From positions 1-47,609 of the forward strand of contig JAJYDT010000014.1 in NCBI GenBank assembly GCA_021777335.1: a DNA stretch of 47,609 nucleotides. The letters run 5' to 3'. The DNA is from Pseudomonadota bacterium (GTDB lineage: Bacteria; Pseudomonadota; Gammaproteobacteria; Acidiferrobacterales; Acidiferrobacteraceae). A model generated the notes under the pieces. That model had not been told where the DNA came from and did no database searches. It saw only the letters and a list, made by a program, of their open reading frames with translations. Positions within the stretch are counted from its first letter, which is position 1. Each line of letters starts with the position of its first letter. A program made the translations under genes and the position numbers. Below, piece by piece: positions 9,273-16,473 of this stretch.

Positions 9273-9355
9273 CAGTACCCGCCGCGGCAATACCGGAGAT
9301 TCACCCCGCGCTCATACCGCTTATCTGTACCTGAAACTCCCAGATTACCTGCCAT
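9272..9355 (-). CDS. 27-residue ORF translationally coupled to the flavoprotein
   Basis: An ATG at 9355 follows GGAGAGGAG, the strongest ribosome site in this region. The frame encodes 27 residues: MAGNLGVSG at the start, a charged middle, and a C-terminal NLRYCRGGY. Its TGA overlaps the flavoprotein ATG (TGATG). Whatever the peptide does, the arrangement suits translational coupling for a gene whose own ribosome site is weak. I know no family for it. It could be a leader or coupling ORF, or a genuine small protein with one Cys. Confidence 0.5.
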   Translation of the reverse strand: MAGNLGVSGTDKRYERGVNLRYCRGGY

Positions 9356-9959
9356 CAACTCCTCTCCAGTCCTATGATCGCCGCCTTGGGCCGCTATGAT
9401 ACACGTCGCGATGTCATTTCGGGTCAGGTGGGAAGGGGTTATCAGTAACCGCACCGGGTGGAAAAGAAACCCTCCGCCACAAATCAGGCCAAGTATCCCG
9501 GGAGACCTTCTTCCGCAGACGTGACATGGGTAACAATGGCCATGTTCCAAAAATCGAGGGCAACGCAACGGGGCCTGTGAGTATGACATGACCACGGCAC
9601 TTAAGTAGGTGCAACCCTTGGGATCGGCTCATTCCAGGGTTCTGGCGGGGCTGGTCGTGTGAACTCGCAGACGACCCGCAATGGCTGGGCGTCACGACCA
9701 CGCTCCTTACGCAATACAGCCGATCGAACGCAACTCCCGACAGCGCGGAGATGCGCCTGTCCAGACTCAACATCCATTAAAGATCTGCAAACCATGCAAA
9801 GTCGACCACTAGACTCATTCGGCAGCGGAGAACGGGGGCCGAACTCCCGGGACCGCGTGCCTTGTGTTCGATCTGCGACCGAACGACACACGGCGGCCGA
9901 CCCCCACAGCGCACCGACAACACCGCACCACAACTGCGTTTTCTTCAAAAACCCGGTGG
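9356..9959. other. long divergent intergenic region, no supported gene
   Basis: About 600 bp separate the 27-codon ORF from the promoter region of the LbpA-like gene. The LbpA reading frame stays open upstream to 9659, but that part is Arg/Thr/Pro-rich without a ribosome site and I do not accept it as coding. No FNR-type box was found here. The promoter of the flavoprotein unit must lie in this stretch but I cannot place it. Confidence 0.45.
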
Positions 9960-9965
9960 TATACT
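9960..9965 (+). promoter_or_regulatory. candidate -10 element of the LbpA-like gene
   Basis: TATACT at this position would start transcription about 30 nt before the ATG at 10004. The upstream -35 region is poor, which suggests an activator or a weak promoter. Confidence 0.35.
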
Positions 9966-10003
9966 GTGGTATCTGCCGGTTCAATCTCAATACTGGTGGC
10001 GAA

Positions 10004-10453
10004 ATGGCGGAATACCGCGGATGTGAATTGCCTGACGACCTGTTTTACGACCTCGATTACGTCTGGGCGCGCGCCGAAGGTGATGGACTGATTGTTCTCG
10101 GCATCACAGATGCTGCGCAGACTATGGCAGGTCGAGTGCAGAAAATCCGCATCAAGAAGGTTGGCACACACCTTGCGAAGGGCCGGCACGTGGCTACGCT
10201 TGAAAGCGGGAAATGGGCGGGTGGTATTCCATGTCCGTTCGAGGGAACCGTCGAGACCGTCAACGAACAGGTCCTGAACGACCCGCATCTCGTCAATATC
10301 GGTCCCTATACCGATGCCTGGCTGGCCAAGGTCCGGCCTACGGACCCGAGGCACGCCTTTGACGCACTGACAACGGGAATCGTGGCGATCGAGGCCCTGA
10401 AACGCTGGATCGAACGCTACGACGTGCAATGCATGCGCTGCGCCCAACCTTAG
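10004..10453 (+). CDS. lbpA: LbpA-like lipoate-binding (GcvH-type) protein
   Basis: A 149-residue H-protein fold. The lipoylation site is K70 in TLESGKWAGG; Gly before and Trp after the Lys are typical of the lipoate-binding proteins tied to Hdr-like sulfur oxidation, whereas glycine-cleavage GcvH usually has ESVKAAS. The core GITDAAQTMAGRVQKIRIKKVG and the closing NDPHLVNIGPYTDAWLAKV follow the family. In sHdr organisms LbpA carries sulfur intermediates on its lipoyl arm during oxidation to sulfite in the cytoplasm. The ATG at 10004 has GGTGG 5 nt upstream. An extra C-terminal helix ends in CMRCAQP, a CxxC that I cannot explain. It is divergent from the Nfn-like and HdrB-like genes. Confidence 0.85.
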   Translation: MAEYRGCELPDDLFYDLDYVWARAEGDGLIVLGITDAAQTMAGRVQKIRIKKVGTHLAKGRHVATLESGKWAGGIPCPFEGTVETVNEQVLNDPHLVNIGPYTDAWLAKVRPTDPRHAFDALTTGIVAIEALKRWIERYDVQCMRCAQP

Positions 10454-10488
10454 GCGACGCTCCGTCCGCGGCGCGGCGCGCAACGCCC

Positions 10489-10914
10489 TCAGGAAAGCAG
10501 GGCGGCTACCGATGGGGCATCGGCTCCAAGCAGTTCAGCGACGACCGGATACAGCTCCGCTTCCTCCTTTTCGTCGTGGTGTTTGAGAATCTGCGCAACC
10601 ACGCCCACCAAACCCTTTGCCTCATCGACATCTTGCCCCACAATGGCCTCGGCGATCTCGTCGAAAAATGCGCGCAGGTCCTTATGGCCTTTCCGCAATA
10701 TGCTGGTCAGCGGATTGTCGTTGCCATATTTCTTCTCATAGGCCGGGAAAATCCACGCCTCCTCGGTCTTCATGTGCCGCTCGATTGCCTCGCGAAATAT
10801 GGTAAAAGCCGATACACAATCGGCCCAATCGCCGCCGAGATCCTGTTCTGCCCTCTCGAACAGCGTGTCCAGACGGCGATGGTCTCGAGTGAACGCTTCC
10901 TGAATAGTGGTCAT
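10489..10914 (-). CDS. hemerythrin HHE domain protein
   Basis: A 141-residue single-domain hemerythrin. Diiron ligand motifs are in order: DHRRLD (H12), ERHMKTEE, GHKDLR and KHHDEKEEAELYP. Such bacterial proteins bind oxygen, NO or iron, or act in Fe-S repair. AGGAG just upstream supports the ATG at 10914. It converges on the LbpA-like gene, with 35 bp between stops and no T-run hairpin, and diverges from the thioredoxin-like gene. DUF2249 and hemerythrin genes commonly co-occur, so it may belong to the same nitrosative or oxygen response, though I see no FNR box upstream. Confidence 0.88.
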   Translation of the reverse strand: MTTIQEAFTRDHRRLDTLFERAEQDLGGDWADCVSAFTIFREAIERHMKTEEAWIFPAYEKKYGNDNPLTSILRKGHKDLRAFFDEIAEAIVGQDVDEAKGLVGVVAQILKHHDEKEEAELYPVVAELLGADAPSVAALLS

Positions 10915-11051
10915 GGTCTCCTGAATTTCCACACGCCCGGAACAGGTGCGGATGCCGCGGTAACGCCACCCCTGTATGTATGCGCGCGCCATGGATGCGC
11001 GAACCCGGGCCATTATGCCGCATCCGGTTTACTGACCGAAAGGAGCACGCT

Positions 11052-11306
11052 ATGGAAGTCCGATTGCTGGTTTCAAAATGGTGTCCGGTCTGTCCACAGG
11101 CGGAAGAGATCTGGAACCAAGTTGCGCAGCAACACCCGCTAGACTATCAGGCCATCGACATCACTGATCCCGTGGGACGGGCGCTGGTCAGCAACCTGCG
11201 GATCAAGACAGTACCCGCGCTCGTTATTGACGGCAAGCTCCGCGCAGTCGGAGTCCAGTCATTTGGTGATGCCGTCAAGATGGTGAACGAGGATGCCAAG
11301 ACGTGA
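11052..11306 (+). CDS. thioredoxin/glutaredoxin-like small disulfide protein
   Basis: An 84-residue minimal thioredoxin fold. It has the active site KWCPVCP (C-x2-C near residue 11), a cis-Pro region IKTVPALVIDG and the terminal helix SFGDAVKMVNE. It would act as a cytoplasmic thiol-disulfide exchange protein. AAAGGAGC lies 7 nt before the ATG at 11052. Its TGA overlaps the GTG of the following DUF488 gene, so the two are co-translated. The active-site residues resemble those of small archaeal-type glutaredoxin-like proteins; the partner is unknown. Confidence 0.85.
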   Translation: MEVRLLVSKWCPVCPQAEEIWNQVAQQHPLDYQAIDITDPVGRALVSNLRIKTVPALVIDGKLRAVGVQSFGDAVKMVNEDAKT

Positions 11307-11665
11307 TCTCGATCCGTCGGGTCTACGATCCCCCTATCCGCGGCGAAGGCCGCCGATTTCTTGTCGACCGGCTGTGGCCACGAGGCATCAGGAAAGAACA
11401 ACTTGGCCGCCATCGCTGGGTACCGGAAGTTGCGCCGAGCCCGGAATTACGCCTATGGTTCGGTCATAATCCGGCACGCTGGAGACAGTTCCAGCAACGG
11501 TACCTTGGGGAACTCAGAGGGTGTACCGATGCAACAGCGCCGCTGCTTGCAGCGGCCCGGAAAGGGCCGGTCGTACTGCTCTTTGCAGCAACGGATCGCG
11601 TGCACAATAATGCGGTGGTCCTGCGGGGTCATCTGGAACGGCGTCTTGCGCAGCCCCGACCGTGA
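11303..11665 (+). CDS. DUF488 family protein
   Basis: A 120-residue DUF488 protein, recognisable by the near-N-terminal RVYDPP and FLVDRLWPRGIRKE motifs, the mid WFGHNPARWRQFQQRY and the closing VVLLFAATDRVHNNAVVL. No activity is established for the family. The GTG start overlaps the thioredoxin-like stop by 4 bp, suggesting linked functions in redox stress. Confidence 0.85.
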   Translation: MISIRRVYDPPIRGEGRRFLVDRLWPRGIRKEQLGRHRWVPEVAPSPELRLWFGHNPARWRQFQQRYLGELRGCTDATAPLLAAARKGPVVLLFAATDRVHNNAVVLRGHLERRLAQPRP

Positions 11666-11834
11666 CCGCGCGCCCACAGATCTCTCCAATAAAACGTGCA
11701 ATTGCATGGGCACACGCATCGGTGTTGCGCGGGGGTACCTTGAGGCACGTATCAGGCGGCCAAGCCTCAGTCCGGATTTTCCGTCAGAAATAGATCCATA
11801 TAAATTTCAAATAGTTATCATTACAATAGAGCCC

Positions 11835-12020
11835 ATGATCATGTGCTCATCGTCAGATCTCAAACAAAAAATCCGGGCTGAAGAAATAGGTCAGTTCTCG
11901 ACCAACGACCTTGAAGGACCGCCGGACACCTCTCAACACCGAGCCTGGGCCCGGATACGCGCAAACATGCGCATGGATACCTCTCTGGTGGAAATTTCCG
12001 ATTTATTGAATGGGGGTTGA
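11835..12020 (+). CDS. possible small protein of unknown function
   Basis: A 61-residue ORF starting MIMCSSSDLKQKIRAEEIG and ending in an amphipathic SLVEISDLLNGG. Codon composition is less GC-extreme than its neighbours, and it follows an AT-rich stretch (11790-11830) that could hold a promoter. The ribosome site is weak (GAG 3 nt before the ATG). No family is recognised. The rest of 11666-12091 shows nothing I can name. Confidence 0.35.
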   Translation: MIMCSSSDLKQKIRAEEIGQFSTNDLEGPPDTSQHRAWARIRANMRMDTSLVEISDLLNGG

Positions 12021-12091
12021 ACAACGGCAGTCTCGCGGAACAGACATTCTCGGCGCGACCGATGAGGCACCAACCGGCACATGCCTCTTAA

Positions 12092-12541
12092 TCACGCGCC
12101 CACGGTCATGTGTGCAAGCAGGCGGTCTTCCAGTTCAATGCGTTCAGCAAGCGCGATACCGAGACGCGAAAGATCACCCGGAAGCTCGTTCAACCGCTCG
12201 CAATGGTCTTCACAGTCATATTTGTCATTAAAATCAATAGCGATATCGGTACAGTGACTAATCTGCGGATAGATGTTCGACGCGAGGTCTGCGAGCGGAC
12301 GCCGACGCTCCATCCCGTTCACGATCCGCTCATAGAGCAGGAAATGTGCTGCAGCGACGTAATCAACCAGCGTCTGGCAGAAAACCTGCAGAAGACCCTG
12401 GACATCGCTGTCAGGGCCAAACGGCTCGACGCCTGCAAGCCGGCAAAACTGCACCAGCATCTCCGTTCTTTGGGCACGCAATCGGTCCATGACGTTGCCA
12501 GCGCTGCGCCGTTCCCTGACGACGTTACCGGATGTAGCCAT
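12092..12541 (-). CDS. rsd: Rsd/AlgQ family anti-sigma-70 regulator
   Basis: A 149-residue Rsd/AlgQ protein, a gammaproteobacterial helical protein that binds region 4 of sigma-70 and frees core RNA polymerase for alternative sigmas. Recognisable pieces are QRTEMLVQFCRLAG, FCQTLVDYVAAAHFLLYERI and NDKYDCEDHCERLNELPGDLSRLG. AAGGGGAAG lies about 8 nt before the ATG at 12541. It lies 68 bp downstream of ffh on the same strand, with no terminator between, so readthrough is likely. Its presence supports the gammaproteobacterial assignment. Confidence 0.88.
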   Translation of the reverse strand: MATSGNVVRERRSAGNVMDRLRAQRTEMLVQFCRLAGVEPFGPDSDVQGLLQVFCQTLVDYVAAAHFLLYERIVNGMERRRPLADLASNIYPQISHCTDIAIDFNDKYDCEDHCERLNELPGDLSRLGIALAERIELEDRLLAHMTVGA

Positions 12542-12609
12542 AAACTTCTTCCCCTTGAGCCAATATAAATTGCTTCGATCGTTGGTGGTTGCCCGACAGG
12601 ATACCTGGA

Positions 12610-13965
12610 TCAGAACGGCGCGCCCGAAACACCTTTCAGGGCCCGGGCCAGGTTTCTCACACCGCCTTTCTTGCCGACCCGCTTCATCATCTTCTGCATC
12701 TGGGCAAACTGCTTCAGTAGCCGGTTGACCTCCTGCACCTTAGTCCCTGATCCGTTCGAGATACGCACCTTCCGGGAGCCACGGACAATATCCGGATATC
12801 GCCGCTCATGCGGCGTCATGGAATCAATTATAGCGACGATCTGCTTCGTTTGCTTGTCGTTGATCTGTTCCCGCGCATTGGCGGAAAGGGCAGCCGCCCC
12901 GGGTAACTTGTCCAGGATGGCGCTCAAGCCACCCATCTGGTTCATCTGCAGGATCTGGTCGCGGAAATCCTCCAGATCAAACCCCTTGCCCTTGCTCAAC
13001 TTCTGCGCGAGCTTCTGCGCCTGCTTCTGGTCGACTTTTCTCTGAGCCTCCTCGACCAATGTGAGGACATCACCCATACCAAGAATGCGGGACGCAAGAC
13101 GGTCAGGATGGAACGGTTCGAGCGCATCGGTGCGCTCCCCCATACCAATGAACTTGATCGGTTTTCCGGTCACGTGGCGCACGGACAAGGCAGCTCCTCC
13201 ACGCGCATCGCCATCCGCCTTGGTCAGCACCACGCCCGTGAGCGACAGAGCCGCGTTGAATGCCGCCGCTGCCTTGACTGCATCCTGCCCTGTCATGGCA
13301 TCGACAACGAATAAGGTCTCAATTGGCGATACCACGGCGTGTATCGCGCGGATCTCCGCCATCATCTCCTCGTCGACATGCAACCGCCCCGCGCTGTCAA
13401 CAATCAACACGTCCTGCACCTGTCTGCGCGCCTCTTCGAGTGCGGCACGGGCAATGTCGACAGGCGCCTGGCCCGCCGGGACAGAGAGACAGTTGGCGCC
13501 TACGTCGCGCGCCAGCTTTGCAAGCTGATCCATCGCCGCGGGACGGTAGATGTCAACACTTGCGAGCAGAACCTTCTTTCCGTGGCGTTCAATCAGGAAG
13601 CGCGCAAGCTTGGCCGTCGTCGTCGTCTTCCCGGAACCTTGGAGTCCCGCAAGCAGAATCACGGCCGGCGGACGCACACTCAGGTCCAGTGCGTCATTGC
13701 GCACACCCATGGCATCGACCAGCGCATCGTGAACAAGCTTGATCACCGCCTGCGCGGGTGAAAGACTCTGCAACACCTCCTGGCCTACGGCTTGCGTGCG
13801 GACCCGGTCCACAAACTGCTTCACGACCGGCAGCGCAACATCGGCCTCAAGCAGCGCGCGCCGTACGTCGCGCAACGCGTCGCTGATATTCTCCTCGGTG
13901 AAACGGCCCTCCCCGCGAAGACGGCGAAGGGTGGATTGCAATCGCTCGCTTAGGGTGTCAAACAT
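12610..13965 (-). CDS. ffh: signal recognition particle GTPase Ffh
   Basis: A 451-residue SRP54 homologue that, with 4.5S RNA, targets inner-membrane proteins to FtsY and the translocon. The N domain (1 to about 85) is followed by the G domain with P-loop GLQGSGKTTT, DSAGRLHVDEEMM, TKADGDARGGAALS and the GMGE motif, then the Met-rich M domain (LQMNQMGGLSAILDKLPG, the MTPHERR helix and RISNGSGT). Length is normal. AGGAG lies 7 nt before the ATG at 13965. The divergent CcsA-like and CorB-like genes beside it match the ffh-corE-corB neighbourhood of E. coli. Confidence 0.98.
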   Translation of the reverse strand: MFDTLSERLQSTLRRLRGEGRFTEENISDALRDVRRALLEADVALPVVKQFVDRVRTQAVGQEVLQSLSPAQAVIKLVHDALVDAMGVRNDALDLSVRPPAVILLAGLQGSGKTTTTAKLARFLIERHGKKVLLASVDIYRPAAMDQLAKLARDVGANCLSVPAGQAPVDIARAALEEARRQVQDVLIVDSAGRLHVDEEMMAEIRAIHAVVSPIETLFVVDAMTGQDAVKAAAAFNAALSLTGVVLTKADGDARGGAALSVRHVTGKPIKFIGMGERTDALEPFHPDRLASRILGMGDVLTLVEEAQRKVDQKQAQKLAQKLSKGKGFDLEDFRDQILQMNQMGGLSAILDKLPGAAALSANAREQINDKQTKQIVAIIDSMTPHERRYPDIVRGSRKVRISNGSGTKVQEVNRLLKQFAQMQKMMKRVGKKGGVRNLARALKGVSGAPF

Positions 13966-13993
13966 TTGCTGCTCCTCGTGGCGCCCGCATTTT

Positions 13994-14022
13994 ATTGTAC
14001 CCGCGCCGGCCTTGCCTGTCTT
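13994..14022 (-). promoter_or_regulatory. candidate sigma-70 promoter of ffh
   Basis: On the minus strand AAGACA (14022-14017), a 17-bp spacer and TACAAT (13999-13994) place the start about 20 nt before the ffh ATG, just upstream of its ribosome site. Confidence 0.5.
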
Positions 14023-14143
14023 TCGGTGATCATGAAACGGTACGCGGGGAATGATAGAATCTTACCCGCCACATCGGTCCGCCGGGCGGGCGGTGCCGCA
14101 AACGCCGAGAGTGGCCAGAGGTCAACACCGGCCAACAGGGGTC

Positions 14144-14971
14144 ATGGAAAACCAGCTTAAGGTCGCACTCCTCTATATCGCACCAATCGCGCTGTATCTT
14201 GCGCTAGGTGCCATTGTCTGGAGAAGACTTGCCGCCGGACGGCCGCCAATGGGGAGCGCCAAGGGGAAATTGCTCGTGCTGGGCATTCCCGCGCTCTGCC
14301 TGCACGCATGGCTGCTGTACGGCGATCTCTATCAGCATCATGGACTGAGCCTCGGGTTGACAAGCGTTACTTCGCTTGTCGCATGGGCAGTGACGTTTAT
14401 CTTCCTCGTGACCATGCTGCGCAAACCGATCGAGAATCTTGCCATATTCATCATGCCAACGGCCGCGGCGAGCATCCTGCTCGAGTGGTGGTGGCCGGGT
14501 CGCTCCGTCCCTACGCCACAGACTTCCGGCTGGCTGTTCGCGCATCTTGTGATCTCGATACTTGCTTACAGCCTGCTCAGCATCGCTGTGGTCCAGGGGC
14601 TCATGCTGGCCATCCAGGAACGCCGGCTCCATCAGAAACAGGCCGGAAAATTCCTTCATGTGCTGCCACCGATGCAAACCATGGAAACGCTGATGTTTCA
14701 GATGATCGCCGTCGGCTTTGCGCTGCTGACACTGACCCTTGTCAGTGGCATTTTTTTCTCCGAGCAGATATTCCACCGCCCGCTGGTCATGACGCATCAC
14801 ATTGTGCTTTCCCTCTTCGCATGGGTCGTGTTCGCGATCCTGCTCCTTGGCCGCTGGCGCTTTGGCTGGCGCGGCCGCAATGCGGTACGGTGGACGCTCG
14901 GCGGTTTCTTTCTTCTTCTTCTGGCGTATCTTGGCACCCGCTTCGTCTTGGAGATCGCCTTTGCACACTGA
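14144..14971 (+). CDS. CcsA/CorE-like cytochrome c assembly membrane protein
   Basis: A 275-residue protein with about eight transmembrane segments. It matches the CcsA/CcmC-type family (E. coli YpjD/CorE). The segment SGWLFAHLVISILAYSLLSIAV carries one conserved His, and HIVLSLFAWVVFAILLLGRWRFGWRGRNA another; the typical WWD motif of true heme-handling CcsA is not evident. E. coli CorE is linked to the magnesium/cobalt phenotype of CorB, encoded next to it. Here the CorB-like gene begins 58 bp downstream on the same strand. The ATG at 14144 follows AGGGG at short spacing; the frame is open further upstream but has no ribosome site. Confidence 0.82.
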   Translation: MENQLKVALLYIAPIALYLALGAIVWRRLAAGRPPMGSAKGKLLVLGIPALCLHAWLLYGDLYQHHGLSLGLTSVTSLVAWAVTFIFLVTMLRKPIENLAIFIMPTAAASILLEWWWPGRSVPTPQTSGWLFAHLVISILAYSLLSIAVVQGLMLAIQERRLHQKQAGKFLHVLPPMQTMETLMFQMIAVGFALLTLTLVSGIFFSEQIFHRPLVMTHHIVLSLFAWVVFAILLLGRWRFGWRGRNAVRWTLGGFFLLLLAYLGTRFVLEIAFAH

Positions 14972-15029
14972 ACACGACCCTGGTCCCGCCATGTGCGGGG
15001 CCTGAGGTTAATCAGGAGCATCTTTCGAC

Positions 15030-16298
15030 TTGAACCTTTCCACCGGCATCATGGCCGCCATAGTCGTCTTTCTGGTGCTGTTATCGGCATTTTTCTCCGC
15101 AGCCGAGATCGGCCTGATGACGCTGAACCGCTACCGTATGCGGCATCTTGCCGACTCAGGACATCGTCGTGCGCGCGTAGTCCGCCGCCTGCTCGACCGC
15201 CCGGACCGTCTGCTCGGACTGATCCTGTTCGGCAACAACTTCGCCAACATTGCAGCCTCGTCGGCCACCACCCTGCTCACCATCCGGCTGTTCGGCGCCA
15301 CGGCAGTCGGGATTGCCACACTGGTACTGACACTCGCGATCCTGGTATTCGCAGAGGTAGCACCAAAGACCTTAGCCGCACTCTACCCGGAACGCGTCGG
15401 GTTCTCGGTCGCGTATCCGCTACGGCTGCTCCTTTTTGTGTTTTACCCGCTGATCCTTATCATCAACACGCTCGCGAACCTGGTGCTGCGCGCGTTTGGT
15501 GTTCCGCTCAAGGGGCACAAGGAGCCGCTCGGAACAGAAGAACTGAAAGCGGTCATCAGTGAAGCCGCCACCCTGATCCCGAAAGGACATCAGGCAATGC
15601 TGATCGGCCTGCTTGATCTGGAAAAAGTGACCGTTGATGACGTGATGGTACCGCGTGGAGAAATAGAAGGGGTCAATCTGGATGCAGACTGGGACGAGAT
15701 CATGAGGCAGATCGCGAACTGCCACTACACCCGCCTGCCTGCTTACCATGGCACACCCGACAATATCGCCGGTATCCTTCATCTGCGCAAAGCCCTCAGC
15801 CTGAGTCTCGCCGGGCGGCTTGACCGAGAGACTCTGCTTCCACTCCTCATCGAACCTTATTTCATTCCCAGCGCCACCCCTCTGTACAAACAGCTCGTCA
15901 ATTTCAAGGCGTCACGGCAGAGGATGGGGCTTGTGGTCGATGAGTACGGGGATCTGATGGGACTTGTCACGCTCGAGGAAATCCTCGAGGAGATCGTTGG
16001 TGATTTCACACAGAATCCGGGACAACTGCCCGAGATCCGAATCCAGGAGGATGGCACGTATCTCGTCAACGGTAGCACAAATATACGTGACCTGAACCGC
16101 AGCCTCGGCTGGCATCTGCCGATCGACGGCCCCAAGACCATCAACGGCCTTATCGTGGAATATCTAGAGGATATCCCGGAGCCAGGCACGAGCCTGATAC
16201 TGGACGGGTATCTGGTCGAGATCGTCCGTACCCGCGGCACCGCAATCCAGGTGGTACGGATCAAACCGTACGAGCCCCCGCAGAAGCATCACGCCTGA
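15030..16298 (+). CDS. CorB/HlyC-CorC family CBS-domain transporter
   Basis: A 422-residue CNNM/CorB family inner-membrane protein. The N-terminal DUF21 domain (about 1-185) has three to four helices and the LFGNNFANIAAS motif. A tandem CBS pair (about 200-325) contains VPRGEIEGV and VVDEYGDLMGLVTLEEILEEIVGDF, and a CorC_HlyC domain closes the protein. Family members export Mg or are needed for Mg/Co homeostasis. The start is probably TTG 15030 after AGGAG at 15013-15017; spacing is long, and ATG 15051 has no ribosome site. Confidence 0.92.
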   Translation: MNLSTGIMAAIVVFLVLLSAFFSAAEIGLMTLNRYRMRHLADSGHRRARVVRRLLDRPDRLLGLILFGNNFANIAASSATTLLTIRLFGATAVGIATLVLTLAILVFAEVAPKTLAALYPERVGFSVAYPLRLLLFVFYPLILIINTLANLVLRAFGVPLKGHKEPLGTEELKAVISEAATLIPKGHQAMLIGLLDLEKVTVDDVMVPRGEIEGVNLDADWDEIMRQIANCHYTRLPAYHGTPDNIAGILHLRKALSLSLAGRLDRETLLPLLIEPYFIPSATPLYKQLVNFKASRQRMGLVVDEYGDLMGLVTLEEILEEIVGDFTQNPGQLPEIRIQEDGTYLVNGSTNIRDLNRSLGWHLPIDGPKTINGLIVEYLEDIPEPGTSLILDGYLVEIVRTRGTAIQVVRIKPYEPPQKHHA

Positions 16299-16473
16299 GT
16301 ACCGCACCGGCGGAAAAACCTTCTTCATTCGCCCAGACAGCAAGGCATCTCCGGGAAGTCACCCTGATGTAGAACGGTGCGCCTGATCGGTCCGGCAGCG
16401 TGATGCAGCCACCGTGCGGACGGGCCCGAGGTCCAGGGGCACCAGTCAAGGACGCTAGGGCAACAGGATCGCG

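Noticed and set aside
9659-10003. N-terminal extension of the LbpA-like protein by 115 codons
   Set aside because: The extension has no H-protein similarity and no ribosome site, and it crosses the likely promoter; ATG 10004 gives a normal family start.
11666-12091. Possible structured RNA between DUF488 and rsd
   Set aside because: I found no tRNA, 6S or 4.5S signature and no strong terminator hairpin.
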